Shown: positions 6,953 through 16,976, counted from the stretch's first letter. The stretch is DNA of 64,000 nucleotides from Methylocystis sp. ATCC 49242 (GCF_000188155.2 NZ_KE124774.1:3366356-3430355), one strand, 5' to 3'. Program-made: numbers and translations. The notes: generated from the letters alone by a model not told the origin.

Positions 6953-9076
6953 TCATTCGTAGCGCAGCGCCTGGATCGGATCCAGATGAGCCGCCTTGCG
7001 GGCCGGATAATAGCCAAAAAATATCCCGACTGCGGCGGAGAACAGGAAACCGATTGCTATCGCCGACAGGGAGACCGGCGACGACCATTCCGAAAATAGG
7101 GAAATGACCAGCGACACGCCGACGCCCGCCGCGATTCCGGCGACGCCGCCGGTCACGCTGATCAGCACGGCCTCCGCCAGAAACTGCGTGAGGACATGCA
7201 GGCGCCGCGCGCCGACGGCCATGCGCAGGCCGATTTCGCGTGTCCGTTCCGTCACGGACACGAGCAATATGTTCATGATGCCGATGCCGCCGACAACGAG
7301 CGAGATCGAGGCGACGACAGCCAGAAGAACCGCCATCACCTTGCTGCTGCTTTCGGCCGTCTCTGCGATCTGGCTGAGATTACGGATATGGAAATCCTTC
7401 TCGGCGCCCGGCTTGACGCGGTGCCGGCGCATGAGGACCTCATTGATTTCGTCGATCACTGGCCGAATGCGATCGGGCGACGAAGCCTGCACAAAGATCT
7501 GATTCACATAGCCTGTCAGCCGAGGCTTCAGATTGAAGGGATTGGGCGGCGGCGGATAAGCGACGGTGAGATTCGTCTGCTGCGCCGGCGCGGCGACGCC
7601 AAGAACCTTCTGTTCGGCCGTTCTGAAAGGGATCATCACCAGATCATCCTGGTCCTGTCCCCACATGCTCTGGCCTTTCGCCGCCAGCACGCCCACGACC
7701 TGCACCGGCGCGCCCTTCACCAGGATCGACGCGCCGAGCGGATTTTCATCACGCGGGAACAACTCGCGGTAGACGGTTCGTCCGATCACTGCGACCATCG
7801 CGGCGCTCCTGTCGTCCTCCTCGCCGAGACCACGCCCCGCCTGGATGCGCCAGTTGGTGACCGGCGGATAGTTCGCCGAGACCCCCTGCACAATCGTCGT
7901 CCAGTTCTTGTTGGCGTATTGCACCTGGCCGGACTGGCGCGTGAGGTAGGCGACGAGCCCGGCCGACGCCGCCTCGCGGCGGATCGCCTGGGCGTCGGCC
8001 ACAGTAAGCGTCGATGCGCTGCCGAAGCCCGCCCTTGCGCCTCCCGAAGTGACCGCGCCGGGGACCACCACGACGAGGTTGGTGCCGAGGCTCTGGATTT
8101 GTCGACGCACGGCCTCATTGGCGCCCTTGCCGACCGCGACCATCGCGATCAGAGCAGCGACGCCGATGAAGACGCCGAGCATGGTGAGCGCAGAGCGCAG
8201 CTTGTTGCGGGCGATCGCCTGGATGGCGGCCGAAATGACCATGGAGCCGAAGGCCGCGGCCGAGATGCGCGCGACTCCTGCCTGCGCGGGCGCGCGGGCG
8301 GAGTCGAAAAGCGCCGCCGCTGCGCGCCGGCCGGCCTCCCGCATGGGCGAAGGCGCTCCGGACGCCAATGCGGCGCCGGGCCCGCGGCGCTCGTCGGAAA
8401 TGATCGCCCCATCGCGCATCGTGACGACGCGGTCCGCATAGGCGGCGATATCGGATTCATGCGTGACGACGATGATCGTCACTTTCTGGTCGCGATTGAG
8501 CGCCGCCAGCGTCTCCATGATTTCGTGCGACGTCTTCGTGTCGAGATTGCCTGTCGGCTCGTCGGCGAATAGGACGCTCGGCGCATTGATGAGCGCGCGC
8601 GCGATTGCAACCCGCTGCTGCTGGCCCCCCGAGAGCTGCGAAGGCGTGTTGTTCTCACGATCGGCGAGGCCCATCGAAGCAAGCGCCATGCGCGCCTTTT
8701 CGCGCCTCTCCCGTCCATCGCTTTCGGCGCCGGAATAGAACAGGGGCAAGGCCACGTTCTCGAGGGCGCTCGTCCGCGCCAGCAGATTGAAGCTCTGGAA
8801 AACGAAGCCGAGTTTCTCGCTGCGGAGGCGGGCCAGCTCCGGCTCCGTCGCCGCGGCCACGTCAGCGCCCTCGAGCAGATAGCGCCCGCCGCTCGGCCGA
8901 TCGAGGCACCCCAGGATCGCCATGAGGGTCGACTTTCCAGATCCGGAGGCGCCCATGATCGCTACGAATTCGCCCCGCGCGATTTTCAGATTCACCCCGC
9001 GCAGGGCCTGAACCTCGACTTCGCCGACAGTGAATGTCCGCGTGACATTTCGCACTTCGATCACAGCGTCGTTCAT
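6953..9076 (-). CDS. MacB-like ABC exporter: fused ATPase and permease
   Basis: A 707-residue protein. The first 230 residues form an ATPase with Walker A GASGSGKST, Q-loop VFQSFNLL, signature LSGGQQQR and Walker B VLFADEPTGNLD. A linker leads to a MacB permease: one membrane segment near residue 280, a periplasmic domain, and three C-terminal segments in the FtsX-like domain (VLLAVVASISLVVGGIGIMNI, then two more). MacB works as a dimer with a MacA adaptor and TolC to push macrolides, peptides or lipids out. The adaptor is the gene upstream. Cargo is unknown. Confidence 0.9.
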   Translation of the reverse strand: MNDAVIEVRNVTRTFTVGEVEVQALRGVNLKIARGEFVAIMGASGSGKSTLMAILGCLDRPSGGRYLLEGADVAAATEPELARLRSEKLGFVFQSFNLLARTSALENVALPLFYSGAESDGRERREKARMALASMGLADRENNTPSQLSGGQQQRVAIARALINAPSVLFADEPTGNLDTKTSHEIMETLAALNRDQKVTIIVVTHESDIAAYADRVVTMRDGAIISDERRGPGAALASGAPSPMREAGRRAAAALFDSARAPAQAGVARISAAAFGSMVISAAIQAIARNKLRSALTMLGVFIGVAALIAMVAVGKGANEAVRRQIQSLGTNLVVVVPGAVTSGGARAGFGSASTLTVADAQAIRREAASAGLVAYLTRQSGQVQYANKNWTTIVQGVSANYPPVTNWRIQAGRGLGEEDDRSAAMVAVIGRTVYRELFPRDENPLGASILVKGAPVQVVGVLAAKGQSMWGQDQDDLVMIPFRTAEQKVLGVAAPAQQTNLTVAYPPPPNPFNLKPRLTGYVNQIFVQASSPDRIRPVIDEINEVLMRRHRVKPGAEKDFHIRNLSQIAETAESSSKVMAVLLAVVASISLVVGGIGIMNILLVSVTERTREIGLRMAVGARRLHVLTQFLAEAVLISVTGGVAGIAAGVGVSLVISLFSEWSSPVSLSAIAIGFLFSAAVGIFFGYYPARKAAHLDPIQALRYE

Positions 9077-9102
9077 GGTCTCGACCGGCTTCCTTCTGGC
9101 GG

Positions 9103-10374
9103 TCAGCGACGCGATGAAGCGCGGGCCGGCGGACGGGGAGACTCGGCTGTTTCCTCCTCGCCGATGATCACCTCGTCGCCGACCCGGATTTCGCCCTCGA
9201 CGATCTCGGTAAAGGCGTCGTCGTCGAGTCCGGGCAGAACGACGACAGGCTGCGGGCGTCCATCCCGCAGGACCCAGAGCCGCGCGCGGCCCTCGGGAAC
9301 CTCGCCGGACGCGGAGAGCGTTGCGAGACCGCCGGGGGCGTAGCGAAACGCCTGATCGGCCACGCGCAGGACGTCCTTGCGTTCATCGACAGTGATGCGC
9401 GCGGTGGCTGTCATGCCGGGCTTCAGCAGTCCATCGCGGTTCGGCGCGCTGATGACCGCGTCATAGGTCACGACGTTCTGTATTGTCTGCGGCGATTGCC
9501 GCACCTGTGTGACTTCGCCGTGGAAAACCCGCTTCGGGAAGGATTCGACCGTGAAGGACGCCTTGTCGCCGAGCTTCACTTCGCCGATGTCGCTCTCGGA
9601 GACATTGGTGTCGACCTGCATGGCGGTCAGATCCTCGGCGATCAGGAAAAGCGTCGGCGTCTGAAAGCTCGCGGCCACGGTTTGACCTGTCTCGACGCTG
9701 CGGGAGACGACCGTTCCATCGACGGGCGAAATGATGCCCGTGTATCCGAGATTGATTTCCGCCGCGCGCAACTCCGCTTCGCGCTGAGCGACCATCGCCT
9801 CGTCCAGCCCGACTTGCGCCTGCGCCTGGTCATAGACGCTTTTGGCGTTGTCCACGACATCAGGGGAAACGGCTTTCGTCGCCGCCAAACGACGGCTGCG
9901 CTCGTAATTTATGCGCGCATAGGCGAGACCTGCCTTGTCTTTGGCGAGCTGAGCGCGGGCGACGGCGAGGCTGGCTTTGTTTTGATCGACGACGATCTGA
10001 TAGGGGCGCGGGTCTATCTTGGCGCAAAGCTGTCCTTTGACGACGCGCGTGTTGTAATCACAATAGCGCGCCTGGATCACGCCGGAAACGTAACTGCCGA
10101 TCTGCACGGTAATGACCGGATTGATGGCGCCGCTCGCCGTCACCTTTCGCGTCACCGGCCCGCGCGTAACCTTGCGGGTCACGAAGCGCGTCGCGCCGTC
10201 CGCGCCCAGCGTCCAGTAAAGCGCCGCCCCCGCGACCGCGGCCGCAAGCGCGAGGATCGCCAGCGCGAGCCGCCATGGCCGACGTCGCCCCACGGCGCTT
10301 GCCGGCGCGGCGCGCCTTGCTCCCCACTCCGCCTGTTGCTCAGGAGCGTTTGTCTCAGTCATGTCTCCCGACAT
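9103..10374 (-). CDS. MacA-like periplasmic adaptor (HlyD/RND family)
   Basis: The product has a cytoplasmic start rich in polar residues, one membrane anchor (RLALAILALAAAVAGAALYWTLG), then a lipoyl/beta-barrel adaptor with a long coiled-coil hairpin (SLAVARAQLAKDKAGLAYAR ... QAQAQVGLDEAMVAQREAELR). It would bridge the MacB-like pump to an outer-membrane channel. Start options are ATG 10374 or ATG 10362; the open frame extends further up but without adaptor homology. Only 26 bases separate it from the macB-like gene, so they form an operon. No TolC gene is nearby. Confidence 0.85.
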   Translation of the reverse strand: MSGDMTETNAPEQQAEWGARRAAPASAVGRRRPWRLALAILALAAAVAGAALYWTLGADGATRFVTRKVTRGPVTRKVTASGAINPVITVQIGSYVSGVIQARYCDYNTRVVKGQLCAKIDPRPYQIVVDQNKASLAVARAQLAKDKAGLAYARINYERSRRLAATKAVSPDVVDNAKSVYDQAQAQVGLDEAMVAQREAELRAAEINLGYTGIISPVDGTVVSRSVETGQTVAASFQTPTLFLIAEDLTAMQVDTNVSESDIGEVKLGDKASFTVESFPKRVFHGEVTQVRQSPQTIQNVVTYDAVISAPNRDGLLKPGMTATARITVDERKDVLRVADQAFRYAPGGLATLSASGEVPEGRARLWVLRDGRPQPVVVLPGLDDDAFTEIVEGEIRVGDEVIIGEEETAESPRPPARASSRR

Positions 10375-10601
10375 CCGGCCTGCTTCACGCCTTGACGCGG
10401 CCACGATAAACGCGAACTCTGTCGATGGCGAGCGGTTCCGGCGTCGCCCCCCCTTTGGCGCGCGGGCATGCCTGACGGCGCGGCCCGGTCGCAACCGAAA
10501 GGCGGCGAGGCGTCCGCGAGTCTCTCCTCGCGCGGCCTTGTAATTCGAGCGACTGTCTTTACTTCTACCACGATGCGGCGGAACGCAAGAGTGGGATCAT
10601 A

Positions 10602-11423
10602 ATGCTGGAACGGCCGAAGTCTCGCCTCGCATGTCTGATCGGGGGCGCAGCATTGCTGTTGGGGGGCTGCTCGACGGGCCAACAATATGCGCATTACCTT
10701 GACTATTCACGCGCGACAGAGCCAAGTTATTCAGGACCGCCCGAGTCCTATGGCGCGGGCGCTCCCGACGTCGAACCGCCGAAAGATGAGCGGGACTTCG
10801 GGGCTGCGCCCGGCGAGACATTGGATCAGGAATATGTCCCCGACGCCGAACCGCGCGCGACGCTCCCGCCTCGCGCCAATCCGCAGCGCAAGGTCCGCGT
10901 CGCCGCGCTTCCGCCCGACGCTGATCCGGCCTATTCGACCCCGGTCGATCTCGACGCCGACATTGATCCGACCGCGACGACGCGAAACTTCGTAGACGAT
11001 ACGACCGGCCAGCCCCCGGGAACCGTCACAATCAACACCAGAACGCGCAAGCTTTATCTGTCGCTGAAGGATGGTCAGGCGATCGAATATGGCGTCGGTG
11101 TGGGACGGCAGGGGTTCGAGTGGAAGGGCGTGGCCGAAATCGGCCGCAAAGCCTTTTGGCCAGGATGGACGCCGCCAAAGGAAATGCTGCTGCGTCGTCC
11201 CGACCTGCCGACGCATATGGATGGCAGCCTGGAAAATCCGCTCGGCGCGCGGGCGCTTTATCTGTTCAAGGGTGGCAAGGACACGTTGTTTCGCATCCAC
11301 GGCACCAATGAGCCCGACACGATCGGCAAGGCGGTGTCCTCGGGATGCATTCGCATGATGAATGCGGACGCCATCGATCTTTATCGCCGCGTCTCGAAAG
11401 GAACGCGGGTCGTGGTGCTCTGA
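10602..11423 (+). CDS. L,D-transpeptidase lipoprotein (YkuD domain)
   Basis: A 273-residue protein with a lipoprotein signal ending LLLGGC (cysteine near residue 23), a proline/acid-rich linker of about 100 residues, and a C-terminal YkuD domain from about residue 140. The catalytic motif is HGTNEP...SSGCIRM, with both histidine and cysteine present. Enzymes of this kind make 3-3 peptidoglycan crosslinks or attach proteins to the wall in the periplasm. It is divergent from the adaptor gene and apparently single. Confidence 0.9.
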   Translation: MLERPKSRLACLIGGAALLLGGCSTGQQYAHYLDYSRATEPSYSGPPESYGAGAPDVEPPKDERDFGAAPGETLDQEYVPDAEPRATLPPRANPQRKVRVAALPPDADPAYSTPVDLDADIDPTATTRNFVDDTTGQPPGTVTINTRTRKLYLSLKDGQAIEYGVGVGRQGFEWKGVAEIGRKAFWPGWTPPKEMLLRRPDLPTHMDGSLENPLGARALYLFKGGKDTLFRIHGTNEPDTIGKAVSSGCIRMMNADAIDLYRRVSKGTRVVVL

Positions 11424-11449
11424 GCGGCCTGATCGGGATAGGCCGGCTC
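11422..11449 (+). terminator. Hairpin after the L,D-transpeptidase gene
   Basis: GAGCGGCCT pairs with AGGCCGGCTC with one bulged base, right after the stop codon. No T-tract follows, so its role is tentative. Confidence 0.35.
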
Positions 11450-11714
11450 AATCACGAAGCGCTTTCACCCCCGCGAGGGGACGGCAGAATCGCGTTGCAA
11501 CCATGGCTGGCGGCAAGTCGCATGATCGACGCGCACGCCGAACTCTCCTGATCGCTTGCCGGAACGCGCAAAAATGCTGAAGGGTTGTATGAACAGCGGC
11601 GGCAAAGTGTACCACTGAACCGGCTTTGGGGGCTGCTTTGACGGCGGCGCAAAAGTGTACCGGTCCTGATAGGCCGAACTCGATGTCATCGACTGGCATG
11701 GAGAGGCCGAAAGG

Positions 11715-13253
11715 ATGTTCACAGTGGAACTCTATGCCCGGGTGAGACGCGCGGTGATGGCGGAAGGGCTGAGCCGCCGGGAAGCGGCCAGGCGCTTCGG
11801 CGTGCACCGCAATACGATCACGAAGATGCTTCAATATTCGGTTCCGCCGGGGTATCGGCGTCGGGAGCGGCCGATCTCGAAGAAGCTGGGGCCGTATATG
11901 GCCTGGATCGACAAGGTCCTGGCGGATGATCGGCTTGTTCACGCCAAGCAGCGTCATACGGCACAGCGGATATTCGAACGGCTGCGGGACGAAGAAGGGT
12001 TTTCCGGCGGTTACACGATCGTCCGGGAATATGTCGCGCAGGCGCAGTTGCGGTCGCGCGAGATGTTTATTCCACTCAGCCATCGACCGGGGAATGCGCA
12101 GGCGGATTTTGGCGAGGCGGACGCCTATATCGCCGGCAGGAAGGTCCGCTTTCATTATTTTTGCATGGACCTGCCGCATTCGGACGGCTGCTTCGTCAAG
12201 GCCTATCCGGCGGAGACGGCGGAAGCCTTCTGCGACGGCCATGTCGCGGCCTTCGCCTTCTTTGGCGGCGTCCCCCAGTCCATTCTTTACGACAATACGC
12301 GTCTCGCGGTCGCCAGGATCGTGAAGGGTGGAGAGCGTCTGCGTTCGCAAATGTTTGCGGAACTCCAGAGCCATTACCTTTTTGCTGATCGCTTTGGCCG
12401 GCCCGGCAAGGGGAATGACAAGGGCAAGGTCGAGGGGCTTGTCGGCTATGTCCGGCGCAACTTCATGACGCCACTGCCCGTGGCGGAGAGTTTCGAGGCG
12501 CTGAACGCGAGGTTCCTGGACGCCTGCACGAAACGACGGCGGGCGATCCTGCGCGGCCAGTCGACGCCGATCGGCGAACGCATGCAGGCGGATATGGCGG
12601 CATTCCTGCCGGCGCCGCCGGCTCCCTATGACGCCTGTCACAAGGTCGCGACGCGCGTGTCGTCGATGGCGCTGGTGCGCTACCGCAACAACGATTACTC
12701 GGTCCCGACGCGCTTCGGCCATCGGGAGGCGCTGGCCAAGGGCTATGTCGATCGGGTCGAGATTGTCTGCGGCGGGGAGACCATCGCCGTGCATGCGCGC
12801 AGCTACGACAAGGCCGAGTTCATCTACAACCCGCTGCATTATCTCGCCCTGCTCGAACACAAGAGCCGCGCGCTCGATCAGGCCGCGCCGCTCGACGACT
12901 GGCGGCTTGCCGACTGCGTGCATCGTCTGCGGCGGCTGATGGAGGCGCGCATGGGGAATAGCGGGCGCCGCGAGTTCATCCAGGTGCTGCGGCTGATGGA
13001 GGACTTTCATCAGCATCAGGTCGAACAGGCGGTCGCGGAGGCGCTGCGTCTTGGCGCGATCAGCTTTGACGCAGTGAAGATGCTGCTGCTGGCCAGGCTG
13101 GAGAACCGGCCCGCGCGGCTCGATCTGACATTCTACCCCTACCTGCCGGCGGCTACGGTCGGCGCGACGGATCCGCGCGCCTATCTCGGGCTCGTCGCCG
13201 GCGCGAGCGTCATCGCGGGCGTCATGGACTCGAACGCGGGGGGGCCGGCATGA
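11715..13253 (+). CDS. istA: IstA transposase (IS21 family)
   Basis: A 512-residue DDE transposase. An N-terminal helix-turn-helix (RREAARRFGVHRNTITKML) is followed by a catalytic core with AQADFGEADAY, the QSILYDN region and KGNDKGKVEGLV for the third acidic residue. It is full length for the family. The stop overlaps the istB start by four bases, the coupling usual for IS21. A long open frame on the opposite strand here is a by-product of codon bias. Confidence 0.92.
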   Translation: MFTVELYARVRRAVMAEGLSRREAARRFGVHRNTITKMLQYSVPPGYRRRERPISKKLGPYMAWIDKVLADDRLVHAKQRHTAQRIFERLRDEEGFSGGYTIVREYVAQAQLRSREMFIPLSHRPGNAQADFGEADAYIAGRKVRFHYFCMDLPHSDGCFVKAYPAETAEAFCDGHVAAFAFFGGVPQSILYDNTRLAVARIVKGGERLRSQMFAELQSHYLFADRFGRPGKGNDKGKVEGLVGYVRRNFMTPLPVAESFEALNARFLDACTKRRRAILRGQSTPIGERMQADMAAFLPAPPAPYDACHKVATRVSSMALVRYRNNDYSVPTRFGHREALAKGYVDRVEIVCGGETIAVHARSYDKAEFIYNPLHYLALLEHKSRALDQAAPLDDWRLADCVHRLRRLMEARMGNSGRREFIQVLRLMEDFHQHQVEQAVAEALRLGAISFDAVKMLLLARLENRPARLDLTFYPYLPAATVGATDPRAYLGLVAGASVIAGVMDSNAGGPA

Positions 13254-14093
13254 CCATCTCGCATGAGCCAGGTTCGCAGACGATCGTCGCGCCGCAGGTG
13301 CTGCTGGGTAATCATCTCAAGGCGCTGAAGCTTCCCACCTTCGCGCGCGAATATGAGAAGGTGGCGCTGGAGTCGGCGCAGGACCGCGCCGATTACCCGC
13401 GCTATCTGCTACGCCTGTGCGAACTGGAGCGCATTGATCGCGAGCGGCGCAATGTCGAGCGCCGCATCCGGCTGGCGCGCTTTACGCAGGTCAAAAGCCT
13501 CGACACATTTGACTTTACCGCCCAGCCTTCACTCAACAAGCCGCTCGTGCTGGAGCTGGCGCGGTGCGAATGGATCGAGAAGCGACAGAACTGCATCGCC
13601 CTTGGGCCAAGCGGAACGGGGAAGACCCACGTCGCGCTCGCCCTGGGGCTCCGCCGCCTGCCAGAAGGGGTTCAGCGTCGCGTTCACGACCGCCGCGGCT
13701 CTTGTGCACGAACTGATGGAGGCGCGCGACGAGCGCCGCCTGCGCGCGCTGCAAAAGCATCTCAACACCGTCAAACTGCTGATCGTCGACGAGCTGGGCT
13801 ATGCGCCGTTCACGACGGTCGGCTCAGAGCTGCTCTTCGAGGTCTTCAGCCAGCGCTACGAACGCGGCGCGACGCTGGTGACCAGCAATCTGCCCTTTGA
13901 TGAATGGACGTCGGTGTTTGGCTCCGAGCGTCTCACCGGCGCATTGCTCGACCGGCTCACCCATCATGTCCACATTCTGGAAATGAACGGCGAGAGCTAT
14001 CGGCTGGCGACCGCAAAGAAAGCGCAACGGCGAAACCGCGATCTCCCCGACGCGCCCGCAATCGACAAAGGAGGCGCCGACACGACGAACTGA
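13250..14093 (+). pseudogene. istB: istB, AAA+ transposition helper, frameshifted
   Basis: The first frame encodes the family N-terminus and Walker A (GPSGTGKTH) up to ALGL; from about 13651 the family sequence continues in another frame as AACQKGFSVAFTTAAALVHEL, with Walker B LLIVDELGY and the C-terminal domain. One extra base in the run ggggctccgcc explains it. IstB is normally a single frame of about 250 residues, so as sequenced this helper is split at the ATPase core and the element should be inactive. Confidence 0.85.
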
Positions 14094-14285
14094 TCGCCGT
14101 CGCGCGCGTTGAACCGCGCTGCGCTACGCTCCGCGCGCCTCAACGCCCGCGTCAACTAAACTACAAGGGCCGTGCGGCCCTTTTCTCGAAACCAGACCGG
14201 TACACTTTTACCCCGCCTTCATGCACATTTTGTCCCCGCCATTGACACCATTCTATGTCGGGCCGAGCAAGCTAATGGCGACGCG

Positions 14286-14747
14286 ATGGCGCATAGCCTG
14301 CGCCTGCACTATGATCCCCATGACTTCGACGTTGGCGCGGCATCCAGCCAGATGGCGCAACTTGTTCCGATACTCTTGCGCCGCTTTGACTTTGGTGGCT
14401 GGACCCCTTTTTGGGAATGCCTTGGCTGCAGCCGCCGCCGATGGGTGCTTTATGGACCGCTGGACAGTTCGTTTAGATGCTCCAGCTGTCATCGCTTGAG
14501 TTACATCAGCGGCCTTATCTCCAAGCCTAGACAGGCCGAACGGCGCTACGCCCAAATTCGAAAGCGCCTCGGAGCCCAGACTAGCGACTATCCCAGGCGA
14601 AGGCTCGTGCCGAGCGTCCCGCCGCCGCCGCCGCGCCCCAAGGGGATGCCGAAGCAGGACTATGAGGCAGCTGAGCGGGTCGCACTCAGGTTGGAAGACC
14701 AGCTCTGGCAATACAGAGAAAAGCTAGTCGCGAGGCTGTTTCGATGA
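14286..14747 (+). CDS. Zinc-ribbon hypothetical protein, possibly N-truncated by IS21
   Basis: The protein has a two-CxxC zinc ribbon (WECLGCSRRRWVLYG ... FRCSSCHRLSYIS) followed by a basic proline-rich tail. This resembles a common phage and island protein with FxCPxCxRR...CRxCxxLxY. Relatives carry more N-terminal sequence, while here the frame upstream runs into the IS21 end, so the IS may have removed the true start. I chose the first ATG outside the IS repeat. Function is unknown. Confidence 0.5.
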   Translation: MAHSLRLHYDPHDFDVGAASSQMAQLVPILLRRFDFGGWTPFWECLGCSRRRWVLYGPLDSSFRCSSCHRLSYISGLISKPRQAERRYAQIRKRLGAQTSDYPRRRLVPSVPPPPPRPKGMPKQDYEAAERVALRLEDQLWQYREKLVARLFR

Positions 14748-14896
14748 TCAGCGCGATGCGGCTTTGCTGGGTGGATGAACGGCTAGGGCTGGACGCTGAT
14801 TACATTGTTTGGCTTAACGACGTATTATGCGCGCGGCGGGAAACGCCTGGGATCTTTGTGCTCGCTACCTCCTCACGCATGTGTGGACCAGCATAG
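14744..14896 (+). CDS. Small hypothetical protein
   Basis: A 50-residue frame (MISAMRLCWVDERLGLDADY...) whose ATG overlaps the preceding stop as ATGA, suggesting translational coupling. No recognisable domain. The 238 bases after it hold no gene I can support. Confidence 0.3.
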   Translation: MISAMRLCWVDERLGLDADYIVWLNDVLCARRETPGIFVLATSSRMCGPA

Positions 14897-15134
14897 TAAC
14901 GGATTGCTGAGATGTCGCCTCTTTCGGCTCCGTGCGGCCACGGACGGGCTTCATTCACTCCAGATATAGCTTCACCAATTCATGACGGCGCTCGGCGCGC
15001 TCTTCCTTCAGGTAGAAGTCATGAGCGTTAGTGCGGCGGCTATGCGAGTATGGCGCAATCAGCATCAGTCACTCTTGGTCGCCCGAAGCGTTCGCATGGT
15101 GATGGGCCGAACACGAATTCATGAGGTTGATCCG

Positions 15135-15836
15135 ATGCCAAAAAAGCCGGCGAAAATTGCGAAGAATCCCACTACTTCGAGGCGAAGCAAGCGTCCGCAA
15201 GTAAACTATGACTCAATTTCGGATTATGCCAAGAATTACCAAGGACCGAGGACAAATTCGACATTGGGTCCCGAGGACTTTGCATGGATTGGCAAAGACG
15301 GCACGTTGGACGGTGAAGCGCTGCTGGAGAATGTTGGCTATGAACCAGAGGGGCCGCTTCGGCTGATTTTAGGCGCCATCATCGCTGCTCATCCCACCGA
15401 CGAGAAAAGAACCAACGAGGACCGCCTACTTGAAGCTGAAGCGGCGTTGCTGGGCACGCACCGAAAGCGTGGGAATCGCGAGAGCGACGACGAGGAGCTC
15501 CTGCACGAAATCGGCAATAGGTTTTTCGAAGAGTGGCTCAAAGACACAAACGCCACAATTGATGTCGGTCCAATAGTAAGGAAGGTTCTGAACGATCGTG
15601 AGATCCGTTTTCGCATGGTCACTGAAGAGTCGGTCGTGCGAAGGCTTCAACGAAAATTTGATAAAGACCGCGACCGAATTCTCGCCCGCGTGACGAGGTC
15701 GTTGAAATGGTATTTGCTCGATTTCTACAAGCGCCTTCTTCGTGTCATTTCAGACCTTCAAGCACTGGGAGTCGAGGTGGACAGTTCACTGCTATGGCGC
15801 CGCATCAATCCCGGGGAGCCAAAAGCGCACGAATAA
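15135..15836 (+). CDS. Hypothetical island protein, charged and alpha-helical
   Basis: From the ATG at 15135 (preceded by a GAGG box) the protein opens with a basic lysine-rich tail (MPKKPAKIAKNPTTSRRSKRP), which would suit DNA or RNA contact, and continues with acidic/basic helices ending in KWYLLDFYKRLLRVISDLQ. No family is recognised. Its base composition is more AT-rich than the host genes, in line with horizontal gain. The frame extends upstream to 14982 but that part has a different character. Confidence 0.55.
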   Translation: MPKKPAKIAKNPTTSRRSKRPQVNYDSISDYAKNYQGPRTNSTLGPEDFAWIGKDGTLDGEALLENVGYEPEGPLRLILGAIIAAHPTDEKRTNEDRLLEAEAALLGTHRKRGNRESDDEELLHEIGNRFFEEWLKDTNATIDVGPIVRKVLNDREIRFRMVTEESVVRRLQRKFDKDRDRILARVTRSLKWYLLDFYKRLLRVISDLQALGVEVDSSLLWRRINPGEPKAHE

Positions 15837-15890
15837 CTACGTGGATTTTCTGACCGAAGCGCCGTTATTTAGCTCCACGGAGAGATTCCA

Positions 15891-16127
15891 ATGAAAGCAC
15901 CGATGCCGATGGACGCAGATCACACTACTCTGGATGCCAGCAACTCGCTAGTCCACAAACTCGATAAGCTGCGCACGTTCCGCGAGGCCGCTGAGCTGAG
16001 CGGACTCAAATATCATGTGATTCAGAGAGCCGCAAAGAAAGGCTTGCTGAAGACATACTCGCTTGGGTCTTCGAAAAAATTCGTGACCCTGAGGGGCATC
16101 TATAGCGCCGCGACGAACGAAAGCTAA
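15891..16127 (+). CDS. Xis/AlpA-like small DNA-binding protein
   Basis: A 78-residue protein with a MerR-type helix-turn-helix reading TFREAAELSGLKYHVIQRAAKKG, then LLKTYSLGSSKKFVTLRGI, the pattern of excisionase-type HTH_17 domains in which a wing follows the helices. It may direct excision by the element integrase or regulate the element. A GGAGA box precedes the ATG. Family-level call only. Confidence 0.55.
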   Translation: MKAPMPMDADHTTLDASNSLVHKLDKLRTFREAAELSGLKYHVIQRAAKKGLLKTYSLGSSKKFVTLRGIYSAATNES

Positions 16128-16236
16128 CGCCCTCGGTCGGCCCAACGGCCCCAAAAATTCAGTCTCAACTCCGCTAATTCCTAACGCGCGGCCACCGTTT
16201 GCGCGCACGGGATCGGCTTCTCTAAAGGAACCGGAA

Positions 16237-16446
16237 ATGAATGAGGCTCCGGACGTTTCTCAACCGTCGCCGGCTTGCTGCTGTTGCCCGCTCCGGCCGC
16301 AGTGTAACTTCATGCGCCCTTTCGCGAGCTGGTATACCGCGCGGAGCGCGCCCGTCTCCACTTTGGTCATTCGCGTCAACGAGCACGACATGGTCGATCA
16401 CGACCAGGATCATCTGCTGCGCGATTTCCAGGAGTGGCGCTCATGA
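16237..16446 (+). CDS. Small hypothetical protein upstream of the primase
   Basis: A 69-residue frame with a good ribosome site (AAAGGA) and a stop that overlaps the primase ATG as ATGA. It contains a cysteine cluster (ACCCCPLRPQC) and an acidic end (DMVDHDQDHLLRDFQEW). No family recognised; the coupling is the main argument that it is translated. Confidence 0.4.
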   Translation: MNEAPDVSQPSPACCCCPLRPQCNFMRPFASWYTARSAPVSTLVIRVNEHDMVDHDQDHLLRDFQEWRS

Positions 16447-16973
16447 CTGCAAGAATATTTGCGGAACACGCGCCGCTTTATCGCGCTGCCGGCTTTTGGC
16501 CCCGTCCTGTGTCGCTCGGTTCGAAAGCCTGCCACGTGCGCGATTGGCAGAAGCCCGACGGCGAACTGCCGCCCGAGACGCTGCAGTCGTGGCTGAAGTC
16601 GCATTGCTACTTGGGCATCGGGCTCCTCATGGGGAGCCCGTTTCCGGACGGCACGACGCTCGGCGCGCTCGACATCGACCATGACGCCTACACGCGCGTC
16701 GGCCATGCTCTGCTCGGCGATCCGCCCTGCTGTCGGTTTGGCAGAAAGGGAATGGTCGTCTTCGTCCGTGTCCGCGGCGAGCCGCGCAATCTCGAGTTTC
16801 GCGTCAAGGGCGATGTGGGCAAGCGCTTCGGAAAGGTCGCGGAGTGCCTGTTCTCGAAGAAGCTCTGCGTGGTCCCGCCGACCATCCATCGCGAGACAGG
16901 TCGGCCATACCGCTGGGTTGGCCAATCGTTGCTCGATGTTGACTTCAACTCCCTCCCCCTCGTGGAGATATAG
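16443..16973 (+). CDS. Primase-polymerase (AEP/Prim-Pol domain) of the integrative element
   Basis: A bifunctional primase/polymerase N-terminal type domain: FAEHAPLYRAAGFWPRPV, HVRDWQ, LGIGLLMG, then the metal-binding LGALDIDHD motif and later CCRFGRKGMVVFVRV. At 176 residues it is a stand-alone domain; in many elements it is fused to the helicase, which here is the next gene, three bases on. The pair probably starts replication of the excised element. ATG 16443 is chosen for its ATGA overlap; a GTG lies three codons upstream. Confidence 0.75.
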   Translation: MTARIFAEHAPLYRAAGFWPRPVSLGSKACHVRDWQKPDGELPPETLQSWLKSHCYLGIGLLMGSPFPDGTTLGALDIDHDAYTRVGHALLGDPPCCRFGRKGMVVFVRVRGEPRNLEFRVKGDVGKRFGKVAECLFSKKLCVVPPTIHRETGRPYRWVGQSLLDVDFNSLPLVEI

Positions 16974-16976
16974 ACA

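Larger units (their letters stand above)
11586..14247 (+). mobile_element. IS21-family insertion sequence
   Basis: Contains istA and istB in the usual overlapping order. Terminal-type repeats are visible: AAAAGTGTACCGGTC at 11651-11665 is exactly repeated in inverted form at 14195-14209. Outer copies (GGCAAAGTGTACC near 11610, and an inverted ACAAAATGTGC near 14226) and outermost TGT/ACA ends suggest the limits given. No clear target duplication could be read, so the exact ends are uncertain by some tens of bases. Confidence 0.75.

Noticed and set aside
11448-13016. A 522-codon open frame antisense to istA
   Set aside because: IstA has clear transposase motifs and coupling to istB; the antisense frame has none and crosses the IS boundary.
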